NCBI GenBank assembly: GCA_947384285.1
Contig: CANDGI010000017.1
Span: 1 to 58,419 of the forward strand
Source: an uncultured Lachnospiraceae bacterium
GTDB taxonomy: Bacteria > Bacillota > Clostridia > Lachnospirales > Lachnospiraceae
Direction of reading: 5' to 3'
Length of the DNA stretch: 58,419 nucleotides
Below, one piece after another: positions 33,953 to 43,096 of this stretch. The notes under the pieces were generated by a model. The model ran no database searches, was not told the origin of the DNA, and saw only the letters and a program-made list of their open reading frames with translations. Position 1 is the first letter of the stretch. Every line of letters starts with the position of its first letter. Position numbers and translations under genes: made by a program.

Positions 33953-34972
33953 TTATTTATAAATTCTGGTCTTCATGCTAAAAGCTAATTTCTTAAGTTT
34001 TTCATCGGAAACAATTTTGTTCAGCCCTCTCACGGCGCTTTCCTCCGGCAGTTCACAGGTATTGACCCGGATGTTGGTGATTTGGGTGAACAGTTCATCC
34101 AGCCGTTTGATTTTGGAAGAACCGCCTGTAATGTAGATACCGGAGTGGATAATATCTCTTGCCAGCTCCGGCGGCGTCTTTTCCAGAATCATCTTGATGG
34201 AATTGCAGATGGAATTCAGGTTGTCCTTAATTGCCTCATAGATGACGGAGGAAGAAACCTCCATCTCAATGGGAAGCCCGCTGACCACGTCGCGCCCCAC
34301 AATCACAGTAGTCTGTTCCTCTTCTTCCGGGAGGGCGCAGCCCAGGGTCTCTTTTAAGTACATGGCGGTCTTCTGGCCGATGACCAGCCCGAAATTGCGC
34401 TTCATATGGCTGATGATGGATTCATCAATCCGTTTCCCTCCAAAGTGGAGCAAATCGCTTAATACCAGTCCGCCCAGAGAGATCACGGAAATCTCCGTGG
34501 TATCCGCGCCGATATTGACAATCATAAATCCGGTAGGGGAGCCTACGTCCAAATCAAGCCCCACTGCATCCGAAATCGGCTTTTCACAGAGCAGTACGCT
34601 CTTTGCCTTGAACTTGCTCTTGTAAAACAAATCAAAGAAGGCTTTTTTCTCTACTTCTGTAATGTCCGTGGGTACGGCGACGATAAATTCCGCGCCTTTG
34701 ATATGGTTTTTCACATGCTTCTCTAACACTTCGCCAATCATATTCTGCATATTGTTATAATCGGCAATCACCCCGTTCACCACCGGAAATGATACTTTGA
34801 TGGAATCCGGCGCTTTTTCGTACATGGCGTACGCATCATTTCCAAATGCATACAACTCATTCTTATTGACAGTGGCAATGGCATTTTTCTCATTGATTAC
34901 TTTTCCGGTTGCCTTGCAGAATATTTTTAAATTACAGGTACCCAAATCAATTCCATAAACATTTGTTGACAT
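33953..34972 (-). CDS. MreB/Mbl-family actin homologue with an altered phosphate-2 loop
   Basis: Cytoplasmic actin-like filament protein that positions the elongasome; first gene of the mreBCD set. 339 aa, normal length. Phosphate-1 loop YGIDLGTCNLKIF (6-18), connect/adenosine region IYITGGSSKIKRLDELF (about 280-296). The phosphate-2 loop is VNIGADTTEISVISLGG where canonical MreB has DIGGGTTE: the leading Asp is Asn and GG is AD. That Asp binds the metal-nucleotide complex in known MreB, so ATP hydrolysis may differ. The N-terminus also lacks the usual amphipathic helix residues before the first strand. Position next to mreC makes the shape role likely. Confidence 0.9.
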   Translation of the reverse strand: MSTNVYGIDLGTCNLKIFCKATGKVINEKNAIATVNKNELYAFGNDAYAMYEKAPDSIKVSFPVVNGVIADYNNMQNMIGEVLEKHVKNHIKGAEFIVAVPTDITEVEKKAFFDLFYKSKFKAKSVLLCEKPISDAVGLDLDVGSPTGFMIVNIGADTTEISVISLGGLVLSDLLHFGGKRIDESIISHMKRNFGLVIGQKTAMYLKETLGCALPEEEEQTTVIVGRDVVSGLPIEMEVSSSVIYEAIKDNLNSICNSIKMILEKTPPELARDIIHSGIYITGGSSKIKRLDELFTQITNIRVNTCELPEESAVRGLNKIVSDEKLKKLAFSMKTRIYK

Positions 34973-34989
34973 AATTTACGTTCCTTTCC

Positions 34990-35682
34990 TCAACCTAAAA
35001 GGCCTTTTTCTCTAAAGCTTATATATCTGTTATCGCCAATGATAATATGGTCTGCCAGCGTAATTCCAAGAAGCGCGCCGCAATCCGCCACACGCTTCGT
35101 CACGCGGATGTCAGAGGAGCTTGGCTCTGGGTCGCCGCTTGGATGGTTATGGAGTATCACAATATGAACCGCTCCATATTCCAACGCTTTTAAGAAAATT
35201 TCCCTGGGTGACACCAATGAGTTTGTTGCTGTGCCTACGGAGATAAGTTCATCCCCCAAAAGGCTGCTTTTTGCATCAAACATGGATAATAACAGTTTTT
35301 CTTTCGTCTCATGCCGAAGGGTTTCCATGTAATAAGCGGCAATGCTGGCTGGCTCATTTAACCTTACATTTTTCAGCCTGCTGGTCTTTGCAATGCGTCC
35401 CGCCAGTTCTGCAATGCACTTGAGCTGAACGGCTTTCACCTGGCCGATGCCGGGAATTTTCTGCATTTCCTCTAACCGCATGGTATTTAGGTTCATGAGA
35501 TTTTTGTCCTTTTTCGACAAGAATAACTGGGCAAGCTGCAATGCTGTCATGTCCCTTGTGCCGTTTTTCAGGATTACTGCCAGTAACTCCGCATCCGACA
35601 GCGCTTTTGCGCCATAGCGGAAACACTTTTCCATCGGCTGTTCTGATTCCGGCATTTCTTTCATCGTAATATGTGTATTCAT
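34990..35682 (-). CDS. radC: RadC family JAB-domain protein
   Basis: JAB/MPN metalloprotein; the old DNA-repair label is not supported biochemically. 230 aa. N-terminal UPF0758 helix-hairpin-helix region (KIPGIGQVKAVQLKCIAELAGRI) and C-terminal JAB domain with zinc motif HIVILHNHPSGDPEPSSSD and the upstream Glu in DELISVGT. Start chosen at 35682 (MNTHITMKE), with GGAAGGAAG upstream; the frame to 35703 extends into that site. Followed 17 nt later by the mreB-like gene, as in many Clostridia and proteobacteria. Confidence 0.94.
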   Translation of the reverse strand: MNTHITMKEMPESEQPMEKCFRYGAKALSDAELLAVILKNGTRDMTALQLAQLFLSKKDKNLMNLNTMRLEEMQKIPGIGQVKAVQLKCIAELAGRIAKTSRLKNVRLNEPASIAAYYMETLRHETKEKLLLSMFDAKSSLLGDELISVGTATNSLVSPREIFLKALEYGAVHIVILHNHPSGDPEPSSSDIRVTKRVADCGALLGITLADHIIIGDNRYISFREKGLLG

Positions 35683-35728
35683 AACTTCCTTCCACTCTCT
35701 CAAAGCAAAGGAAAAAGTTTTACATTTT

Positions 35729-35757
35729 ATTCTAGCATATCTGAGCGGTTGTGTATA
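35729..35757 (-). promoter_or_regulatory. Possible promoter of the radC-mre-min operon
   Basis: On the - strand, -35 TATACA (35752-35757), 17-bp spacer, -10 TAGAAT (35729-35734), about 45 nt before the radC start. It would drive radC and the ten genes behind it (about 10 kb), since all internal gaps are below 30 nt. Confidence 0.5.
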
Positions 35758-35788
35758 CTAATTTATTGTTAAAAATTCATAAATATTA

Positions 35789-37063
35789 TTATAATTTTAC
35801 CAATCCGGCTTCGTAAAGCTTTTGCAATGACATCAAAATTCCCAGCTTTCCATGATGCCAGGTAAGCCCGCCCTGGAAATAAACTGCGAAGGGTTCCCGC
35901 AATGGCCCGTCCGCGCTTAATTCAATGGAAGAACCCTGTACAAAGGCTCCGGCAGCCATAATCACTTCATCATCATATCCAGGCATTGCCCAGGGCTCTG
36001 GGGACACATGGCTGTCAACGGGAGCCGCTGCCTGAATGCCCTTGCAGAAAGCAACCAGTGCTTCTTTCGAGTTCAAAGTCACTGCCTGGATAATGTCATG
36101 GCGGCTTTCAGAACCGTTTGGTATCACGGGGAATCCAAGGCTTTCATAAATGTTTGCCGCAAAAACTGCGCTTTTTAATGCAGACGCCGTTACGGTGGGA
36201 GCTAAAAATAATCCCTGGTAAAAGGACTGGATGACGCCCAGGGAAGCGCCCACCTCCTTGCCAAGCCCTGGGGAGGTTAACCGGTAAGCGGCATGCTCGA
36301 CGCATTCTTTCTTTCCTACAATGTAGCCGCCAATGGGGGCAAGGCCGCCGCCGGGATTTTTAATCAGCGAGCCTGCGATCATATCCGCTCCTGCTTCCAG
36401 GGGTTCTTTTTTTTCTACAAATTCACCGTAACAGTTGTCCACCATACAGATAACATCCTTTTTGATGTTTTTGATAAAGGAAATCAATTCTCCAATCTGC
36501 GCCACAGAAAAAGTAGGCCTGGTCTGATATCCTTTGGAGCGCTGGATGGCCACAAGCTTTGTCTTTTCATTAATTGCACGTTTTATGCTTTCATAATCAA
36601 ATGTCCCATCTTTTTGCAAATCCACCTGCCGGTAGGATATCCCGTATTCTGCCAGGGAGCCGTCGGAGGGGCGGATGCCTATCACTTCCTCCAAGGTGTC
36701 ATAGGGTTTGCCTGCCGGGGACAAAAGCTCATCTCCTGGACGCAGGTTGGACATCAATGCAAGGGCGAGGGCATGTGTGCCGCAGGTAATCTGGGGACGC
36801 ACCAGCGCAGCTTCCCCTTTAAAACACTCTGCATAGACTTCTTCCAAGGTATCCCTTCCCAAATCATTATACCCATATCCATTGCTTCCCATAAAACATT
36901 CTGCGCCTACCCGGCATTTCTGCATTGCCTTGATTACCTTTAATTGGTTGTATTCGGCTGTTTTGTCTATTTCCTCGAACCGTTCCTTCAATATCTCTTC
37001 AAATTTCTGGCCGCAGGCAAACACTTTTTCATCAATGCCTAACTCCTGATATATCTCTTTCAT
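35789..37063 (-). CDS. Methionine gamma-lyase family (aluminium-resistance-protein type) PLP enzyme
   Basis: 424-aa fold-type I PLP protein of the 'methionine gamma-lyase/aluminium resistance' family (Bacillus YnbB). The Schiff-base lysine is in AGSLIKNPGGGLAP and the PLP-Asp in CMVDNCYGEFVE; the N-terminal block MGSNGYGYNDLGRDTLEEVYA and GTHALALAL are typical. Substrate unproven; C-S lyase activity is inferred from fold. Starts 4 nt inside the miaA end (overlap), in the same order miaA-ynbB found in Bacillus. Confidence 0.92.
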   Translation of the reverse strand: MKEIYQELGIDEKVFACGQKFEEILKERFEEIDKTAEYNQLKVIKAMQKCRVGAECFMGSNGYGYNDLGRDTLEEVYAECFKGEAALVRPQITCGTHALALALMSNLRPGDELLSPAGKPYDTLEEVIGIRPSDGSLAEYGISYRQVDLQKDGTFDYESIKRAINEKTKLVAIQRSKGYQTRPTFSVAQIGELISFIKNIKKDVICMVDNCYGEFVEKKEPLEAGADMIAGSLIKNPGGGLAPIGGYIVGKKECVEHAAYRLTSPGLGKEVGASLGVIQSFYQGLFLAPTVTASALKSAVFAANIYESLGFPVIPNGSESRHDIIQAVTLNSKEALVAFCKGIQAAAPVDSHVSPEPWAMPGYDDEVIMAAGAFVQGSSIELSADGPLREPFAVYFQGGLTWHHGKLGILMSLQKLYEAGLVKL

Positions 37064-38007
37064 GGGTAAATTTTTTTCCTTTCCAATTCTTTTTTCATAT
37101 ATGCTGATATTTTTTCATTATTATAATCAAAATCCGGCTTTGAAATCCAGGTAACCTGCCGCTCCCGCCGAAACCAGGTAAGCTGGCGTTTGGCAAAATG
37201 CCTGGTATCCCGCTTGATGCGGTAAACGGCCTCCTCCAGCGTGCAGCTTCCCTCCAGATAATCTAAGATTTCTTTATAGCCAAGCCCCTGCATGGATACC
37301 ATGGTTTTTACGTATCCCATTTCCTTTAGTTTTTGGACCTCTTCTACCAGGCCTTCCCTAAGCATCTGCTCTACCCGCTGGTTAATCCTCTCATACAGGC
37401 GGTCCCTGTCATCATTTAACACAAAATAGGCGAAATTATAAGGGGATTCCCTCTTCCGTTCCTGTTCATTGTGCTCCGATATCTTCTGCCCGGACAGGTG
37501 ATGAAATTCCAGCGCCCGTATCACACGCTTTATATTGTTTTCATGGATAGCTTCTGCCGATTGCCTATCTACTTCGGCTAACATGCTATGGAGCATCTTC
37601 GGTCCTTCGTTCCGAGCGATTTCCTCCAGCTTGCTGCGGTAATCCCTATCCTCTTTCTGCTCTGTAAAATCAATGCCGTACAGAAGCGCCTGGATATAAA
37701 ATCCAGTGCCGCCCACAACAATGGGAATCTGCCCCTCTGTATAAATTCTTTCCATACATTCTTTGGCATATTCCTGAAACCGTACCACATGGAATTCCTC
37801 ATCCGGCTCCAGAATATCAATCAGATAGTGAGGGACTTTCTGCATTTCCTCTTTTTTTATTTTAGCGGAGCCGATATCCATATGCCGGTATACCTGCATG
37901 GAATCCGCTGAAACCACTGCCCCGTTTACCATCTGCGCCAATGCAATGGAAAGTTCTGTTTTTCCAACAGCGGTGGGGCCTGTCAAGATAATTAATGGCT
38001 TTTTCAT
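37060..38007 (-). CDS. miaA: tRNA dimethylallyltransferase
   Basis: Adds the dimethylallyl group to A37 of tRNAs reading UNN codons. 315 aa. Walker A GPTAVGKTELS at the N-terminus, DSMQVYRHMDIGSAK, the catalytic VVGGTGFYIQALLYG and LEFHHLSGQKIS; C-terminal YKRDTRHFAKRQLTWFRRERQVTWI with the tRNA-binding residues. Lies between mutL and the PLP-enzyme gene; hfq, often found here, is absent. Confidence 0.97.
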   Translation of the reverse strand: MKKPLIILTGPTAVGKTELSIALAQMVNGAVVSADSMQVYRHMDIGSAKIKKEEMQKVPHYLIDILEPDEEFHVVRFQEYAKECMERIYTEGQIPIVVGGTGFYIQALLYGIDFTEQKEDRDYRSKLEEIARNEGPKMLHSMLAEVDRQSAEAIHENNIKRVIRALEFHHLSGQKISEHNEQERKRESPYNFAYFVLNDDRDRLYERINQRVEQMLREGLVEEVQKLKEMGYVKTMVSMQGLGYKEILDYLEGSCTLEEAVYRIKRDTRHFAKRQLTWFRRERQVTWISKPDFDYNNEKISAYMKKELERKKIYP

Positions 38008-38021
38008 TCTGATACCTGCCC

Positions 38022-40142
38022 TTATAAAATCCGTTTAAATTTCTTTTCCAGCTCATGCTTTGACATAGAAATAATCGTAGGCCGCCCGTGAGGGCAGTGA
38101 TACGGGTTTTCCAATGCCAAAAGCTCTCCGATCAGCGCTTCTATCTCTGCCCTGGAAAGGGACTGGTTTCCTTTTACGGCCGCTTTGCAGGACATGGAGG
38201 CTATTTTTTCTGTAATCATCTGGGGTGTTTCCTTCCCATGAAAACCAGGCAGGCTGTCCAAAATTTCAATGACAAGCTCCTGCCCGTTCAGCCCGAACAG
38301 GTTGGAAGGGACAGAGGTGACCGCATATTCTTTTCCGCCGAACGGTTCGATTTCATAGCCAAGCTTCTGAAAATATTCCATATATTTTTTTAACAAAGAT
38401 TCTTCCTGCATGTTTAAAGTAAAAAGAATGGGCGGATAAATCACCTGAGAGGTGAATTCCTTTGTGTCCAGGGAAGCTAAGGTACGCTCATACAGAACTT
38501 TCTCATGGGCGGCATGCTGGTCGATAATATACAGCTTGCTGTCAAATTCCACCAGCCAGTATGTTTCAAACAGCTGCCCGATAATCCGATGGTCTTTCCT
38601 GGAAATCTCATCCAAAAGCTTGCGGGGCTGTCCTTCCTGTGTCTCAATCGCTCCGGTTTCCGTTTCTAAAACCGGGACTGTCGAAATTGCCTTCGTTTGA
38701 ATTTCCTCGTCTTCCGTCTCGGGAACGGTTTTCTCTTGAATTGCTCCATTTTCCGTTCCTGCCATATCGGAGAATTTCAATTGGGATGCAAATGTGATAT
38801 TTTCTTCCACGAATTCTGGCATTTCTTTGGAAATTCCGTCCGTTCCCTTGGCTGTTTCTTCATTTGCCAAGGACAGCGCATCTGGATTCCGGGAATTTGT
38901 TAATCTTTCATAATTCCTTCCAGAAAGACTTTCTTTTCCATTATTCTGGGATGGAAATTGCTGCAGCTCTTTGGATTTCTCATATTTTGGCTCATAAGGG
39001 CTGTCCTTTCGGATTGCCTGTTTTACTGCTTCCAGCCGTTTTGTTTCAAAGGGCTCCGGCGCCTGGCGGCTGGAGGTCAGGCGGGCCTTTTTCTCACGCG
39101 CCTGCCTTGCTTTTTCTTCCCGTTCTTTTTCCAGGCTCACCTGGTATACCAGCTCATTTTGGTTGATGGCATCCCGAAGCAAATCCGTTAAAAACCGGTA
39201 TATTTCCTCCCCATTGGAAAACCGCAGCTCCATTTTTGCGGGGTGGACATTCACATCCAGGTAACTTCCGTTAATGGAAATATGCAGGACTGTAAAGGGA
39301 TATTTATGCTGCATCACAAAGGATTTATAGGCTTCCTCAATGCTTTTGGCAATCAGGCTGCTTTTAATATACCTGCCATTGATAAAGTAATTTTCAAAAT
39401 TCCGGTTTCCCCTGGAAATCAAGGGCCTGCCGATAAAACCCCGGACGGAAAACCATTCATTTTCTCCCTGGACTTCAATCAGGTTTGCTGCAATGTCGCG
39501 CCCATAAATATGGTAAATGACCTCTTTTAAATTAGAATTCCCGGAAGTGTGAAGCTTGGGCTGGTTGTTTACGATCAGCTTAAAAGAGATTTCCGGGTGG
39601 GACAACGCCAGCCGTTCCATCAAATCCCCGATATATCCTGCTTCCGTCTGGGGGGTTTTAAGGAATTTCCTTCTGGCAGGCGTGTTGTAAAAAAGATTGC
39701 GCACCAGGAAGGTTGTGCCTTCTGGCGCCCCGATTTCCTCGCAGGATTTCTCCGCTCCGCCTTCTATCACATAGCGGATGCCGCTTAATGCTAAGGAGGT
39801 TTTGGTAATCAGCTCCACCTGGGCGACGGCTGCGATGCTGGATAAAGCCTCGCCCCGGAATCCCAGGGACGACACGGTAAGCAAGTCCTCCACATTCCTG
39901 ATTTTGCTGGTGGAATGGCGCAGGAAAGCCAGGCTTACCTGATCTGCATCAATTCCGCACCCGTTGTCGGTAATGCGGATAAAAGAAATGCCGCCCTCCT
40001 TGATTTCCACGGTGACGGCGCTTGCCCTGGCGTCTATGGCATTTTCCACAAGCTCCTTTACCACGGAGGATGGACGGTCAATCACTTCCCCTGCTGCAAT
40101 TTTGTCAATGGTCTGTTGGTCTAAAATTTCTATGTTTGGCAT
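38022..40142 (-). CDS. mutL: DNA mismatch repair protein MutL (endonuclease type)
   Basis: Mismatch-repair ATPase linking MutS to downstream steps. 706 aa. GHKL ATPase N-terminus: IAAGEVIDRPSSVVKELVENAIDA, DNGCGID, and TSKIRNVEDLLTVSSLGFRGEALSSI. A low-complexity linker (about 355-505) rich in Glu/Lys/Thr. C-terminal domain with DQHAAHEKVLYE, matching the endonuclease motif DQHA-x2-E-x4-E, and CPHGRPT near the end, so it should be a nicking MutL, as expected where MutH is missing. Preceded by a 183-bp gap after mutS with no clear signal, so it may have its own promoter. Confidence 0.97.
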   Translation of the reverse strand: MPNIEILDQQTIDKIAAGEVIDRPSSVVKELVENAIDARASAVTVEIKEGGISFIRITDNGCGIDADQVSLAFLRHSTSKIRNVEDLLTVSSLGFRGEALSSIAAVAQVELITKTSLALSGIRYVIEGGAEKSCEEIGAPEGTTFLVRNLFYNTPARRKFLKTPQTEAGYIGDLMERLALSHPEISFKLIVNNQPKLHTSGNSNLKEVIYHIYGRDIAANLIEVQGENEWFSVRGFIGRPLISRGNRNFENYFINGRYIKSSLIAKSIEEAYKSFVMQHKYPFTVLHISINGSYLDVNVHPAKMELRFSNGEEIYRFLTDLLRDAINQNELVYQVSLEKEREEKARQAREKKARLTSSRQAPEPFETKRLEAVKQAIRKDSPYEPKYEKSKELQQFPSQNNGKESLSGRNYERLTNSRNPDALSLANEETAKGTDGISKEMPEFVEENITFASQLKFSDMAGTENGAIQEKTVPETEDEEIQTKAISTVPVLETETGAIETQEGQPRKLLDEISRKDHRIIGQLFETYWLVEFDSKLYIIDQHAAHEKVLYERTLASLDTKEFTSQVIYPPILFTLNMQEESLLKKYMEYFQKLGYEIEPFGGKEYAVTSVPSNLFGLNGQELVIEILDSLPGFHGKETPQMITEKIASMSCKAAVKGNQSLSRAEIEALIGELLALENPYHCPHGRPTIISMSKHELEKKFKRIL

Positions 40143-40325
40143 TGGTGCTCCTTATCATGAAATATCATTTATATCTGTAACACGTTCTAATATTTCCTCA
40201 ACCCATAATGGACAATTTTGGATTTTGTCAACACAAATATTTTTCCTATTTGGGCAGCCCTTATGAAACTTTGTGAATTTCTTAATAATTCTATTATTTG
40301 TATTTTTTTGGTTTACATAAAATAA

Positions 40326-42980
40326 TTATGTAAACTTCCAACGGTTTTTCACTTTGCTTTGCAGCTGATATAATTTATTCAATGCGTCAATGGGGGTTAA
40401 ATTCCCCAAATCCAAGTCCCTTAATTCCTGGATAATATCGTCGTCTCTTACTGTATCAAAGAGGGACATCTGTGTCAAATCAACCTCATCCAGCTTCTCT
40501 TTCTTTTTGCGGGGCTTGCTGTTGTCCGCAATAAGGCTTCCAGTCAGCTCTGTAATGTCGTGGGCGCTTAATTCCTCGGAAATGATTTTCGCCCGTTCAA
40601 TTACGCTTTCCGGTACGCCAGCCAGCTTTGCCACCTGGATGCCATAGCTCTTATCTGCGCCGCCTGGTACGATTTTCCTTAGAAATACCACATCATCGCC
40701 CTTTTCCTTTACCGCAATACAGTAGTTGTTCACATTATTCAGCTTGCCCTCCAGCTCGGTCAGCTCATGGTAGTGGGTAGCAAACAGCGTTTTCGCGCCC
40801 AAAAGCTTGGGGTTGCTGATATGCTCCACCACCGCCCAGGCAATGCTCAATCCATCAAAGGTGCTGGTTCCCCTTCCGATTTCGTCCAGTACCAAAAGGC
40901 TGTTGCTGGTGGCGTTCCTTAAAATGTTTGCAACCTCTGTCATCTCCACCATAAAGGTGCTCTGGCCGCTTGCCAAATCGTCTGAGGCGCCCACCCGGGT
41001 AAAAATCCGGTCCACAATTCCGATTTTCGCATGCTCCGCAGGGACAAAGCTTCCAATTTGAGCCATCAATACAATCAATGCGGTCTGGCGCATGTAAGTG
41101 GACTTTCCTGCCATATTCGGCCCGGTAATAATGGAAATCCGCTTTTTATGGTTATCCAGATACGTGTCATTGGAAATAAACATATCATTATTTATCATCT
41201 GCTCCACCACCGGGTGGCGGCCATTCTTTATGTCGATTACACCATTTTCGTTGATGGAAGGACGGCAGTAATTATTCCGTTCCGCCACAAGGGCAAGGGA
41301 AGACAACACGTCTGTTTTAGCAATGGCCTTGGCGGTTTTCTGGATACGCAGCACCTGGCCAGCAATCTTATCCCGGATATCCCGGAAGGTTTCATATTCC
41401 AGGGATACCAGCTTATCCTCCGCACCTAAAATGATATCCTCCAGTTCCTTTAGTTCCGCAGTAATATAGCGTTCCGCGTTGGCAAGGGTCTGTTTTCTGG
41501 TATAGTAATCAGGAACAAGGTTCTGGTAGGAATTGGTCACCTCCAGATAATAGCCAAAGACCTTGTTGTATTTGATACGCAGGTTTTTAATGCCTGTCTT
41601 CTCCCGTTCCTTGGTCTCAAGCTCCACCAGCCAGGTTTTCCCTTCTGTTTTGGCATGGCGCAGCTTATCAATCTCTTCGTCGTAGCCTTCTTTTATCATG
41701 CCGCCGTCCCGGATGGATATGGGGGGATCTTCCTTAATAGAAGCATCAACCAATTGATAAATATCATCTAAAATATCCAGCTCTGATTGGATTTCTTTCA
41801 GCATAGGGGGTTCAAATTCCCCCAGCAGGCTGTAGATATGAGGAAGCATTTCCAGGGAGCTTTTGAACGCGGTCAGATCCCTGGGATTGGCGGTCTGGTA
41901 GGTAATCCGGCTGATTAACCGTTCCAGGTCATAGATAGGATTTAAGTATTCCCGGATCTCTTCCCGGAGCATGGCATTCTGGTTCAATGCCTCCACCGCA
42001 TCCAGCCGTTTTTCTATTTCCTTTTTATCAATCAGCGGCTGTTCCAGGAAGCTCCGAAGCATCCTTGCGCCCATTGCCGTCCTGGTTTTATCCAGCACCC
42101 AGAGCAGGGAACCCCTCTTTTGTTTTTCCCTTAGTGTTTCTGCCAGCTCCAGGTTGCGTCTGGTGGAGCTGTCGATAATCATATATTTTCCAGTAATATA
42201 AAGCTGCAGGGACGTCATATTTGCCAGGCTGTTTTTCTGGGTTTCATATAAATATTTCAGCAATGCACCCGCAGCAATTGTCCCCCATTCGTAATCCTTA
42301 ATGCCAAGCCCGTGGAGATCTGATATTTTAAAATGCTCCATCAGCGTATTTTTTGCCGTTCCATCATCAAAATACCAGGAGTCCAGGGAATAGACGGCAA
42401 TGCCGAGCCGCTGTTTTAAATCCTCAAAATCCATTCCCGTCATATAAAATGCTTCGTTGCAGATAATTTCAGAAGGGGAAAATTTATGTATTTCATCCTT
42501 TAGCTTTTCTTCCTGGTCCACCTCTGTCACATAGTAATCGCCGGTGGTAACGTCTGCAATGGAAATGCCATAGCGGTCTTCCATATATACAATGCACATA
42601 ATGTAATTATTTTTTGTCTCGTCCAAAGCCTGGGTATCAAGGTTTGTTCCTGGCGTAACAATCCGGACCACTTCGCGCCTTACCAAGCCCCTTGACATTT
42701 TTGGGTCTTCGACCTGTTCACAGATGGCAACCTTGTAACCCTTAGACACCAGCTTGTTCAGATAGGATTCCACAGAATGGTAGGGCACGCCGCACATAGG
42801 CGCTTTCTCATCCTGCCCGCAGCTTTTTCCAGTCAGTGTAATCTCCAGTTCTTTGGAAGCAATCTTGGCATCCTCAAAAAACATCTCGTAGAAATCCCCC
42901 AGGCGGTAAAATAAAATGCAATCCTTATAATCTTTTTTTGTATCAATATATTGCTGCATCATTGGTGTATATTCTGGCAC
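40326..42980 (-). CDS. mutS: DNA mismatch repair protein MutS
   Basis: Mismatch recognition ATPase. 884 aa. Mismatch-binding domain with GDFYEMF (Phe-x-Glu) near residue 30, connector, lever and clamp, then the ABC-type ATPase domain: Walker A ITGPNMAGKSTYMRQ, signature STFMVEMTEVANIL, Walker B LLVLDEIGRGTSTFDG and ATHYHEL. C-terminal linker is charged (PRKKKEKLDEVD) and ends in a short helix for tetramer/clamp contacts. First of the mutS-mutL-miaA set. Confidence 0.98.
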   Translation of the reverse strand: MPEYTPMMQQYIDTKKDYKDCILFYRLGDFYEMFFEDAKIASKELEITLTGKSCGQDEKAPMCGVPYHSVESYLNKLVSKGYKVAICEQVEDPKMSRGLVRREVVRIVTPGTNLDTQALDETKNNYIMCIVYMEDRYGISIADVTTGDYYVTEVDQEEKLKDEIHKFSPSEIICNEAFYMTGMDFEDLKQRLGIAVYSLDSWYFDDGTAKNTLMEHFKISDLHGLGIKDYEWGTIAAGALLKYLYETQKNSLANMTSLQLYITGKYMIIDSSTRRNLELAETLREKQKRGSLLWVLDKTRTAMGARMLRSFLEQPLIDKKEIEKRLDAVEALNQNAMLREEIREYLNPIYDLERLISRITYQTANPRDLTAFKSSLEMLPHIYSLLGEFEPPMLKEIQSELDILDDIYQLVDASIKEDPPISIRDGGMIKEGYDEEIDKLRHAKTEGKTWLVELETKEREKTGIKNLRIKYNKVFGYYLEVTNSYQNLVPDYYTRKQTLANAERYITAELKELEDIILGAEDKLVSLEYETFRDIRDKIAGQVLRIQKTAKAIAKTDVLSSLALVAERNNYCRPSINENGVIDIKNGRHPVVEQMINNDMFISNDTYLDNHKKRISIITGPNMAGKSTYMRQTALIVLMAQIGSFVPAEHAKIGIVDRIFTRVGASDDLASGQSTFMVEMTEVANILRNATSNSLLVLDEIGRGTSTFDGLSIAWAVVEHISNPKLLGAKTLFATHYHELTELEGKLNNVNNYCIAVKEKGDDVVFLRKIVPGGADKSYGIQVAKLAGVPESVIERAKIISEELSAHDITELTGSLIADNSKPRKKKEKLDEVDLTQMSLFDTVRDDDIIQELRDLDLGNLTPIDALNKLYQLQSKVKNRWKFT

Positions 42981-43096
42981 GGTAATACTTCCCTCCTTTT
43001 AATGAAACGCCCCTCCCCTTCGGTTCGGCGGCAAATCGCCGGAAGGCATTCCTAATACTTCGCATTGCCTTCCTCTTTCGTAATTTTCCTTTTAAT

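Noticed and set aside
40209-40231. Promoter for mutL (TTGACA on the - strand)
   Set aside because: The -35 box is perfect but no acceptable -10 lies 16-18 bp away.
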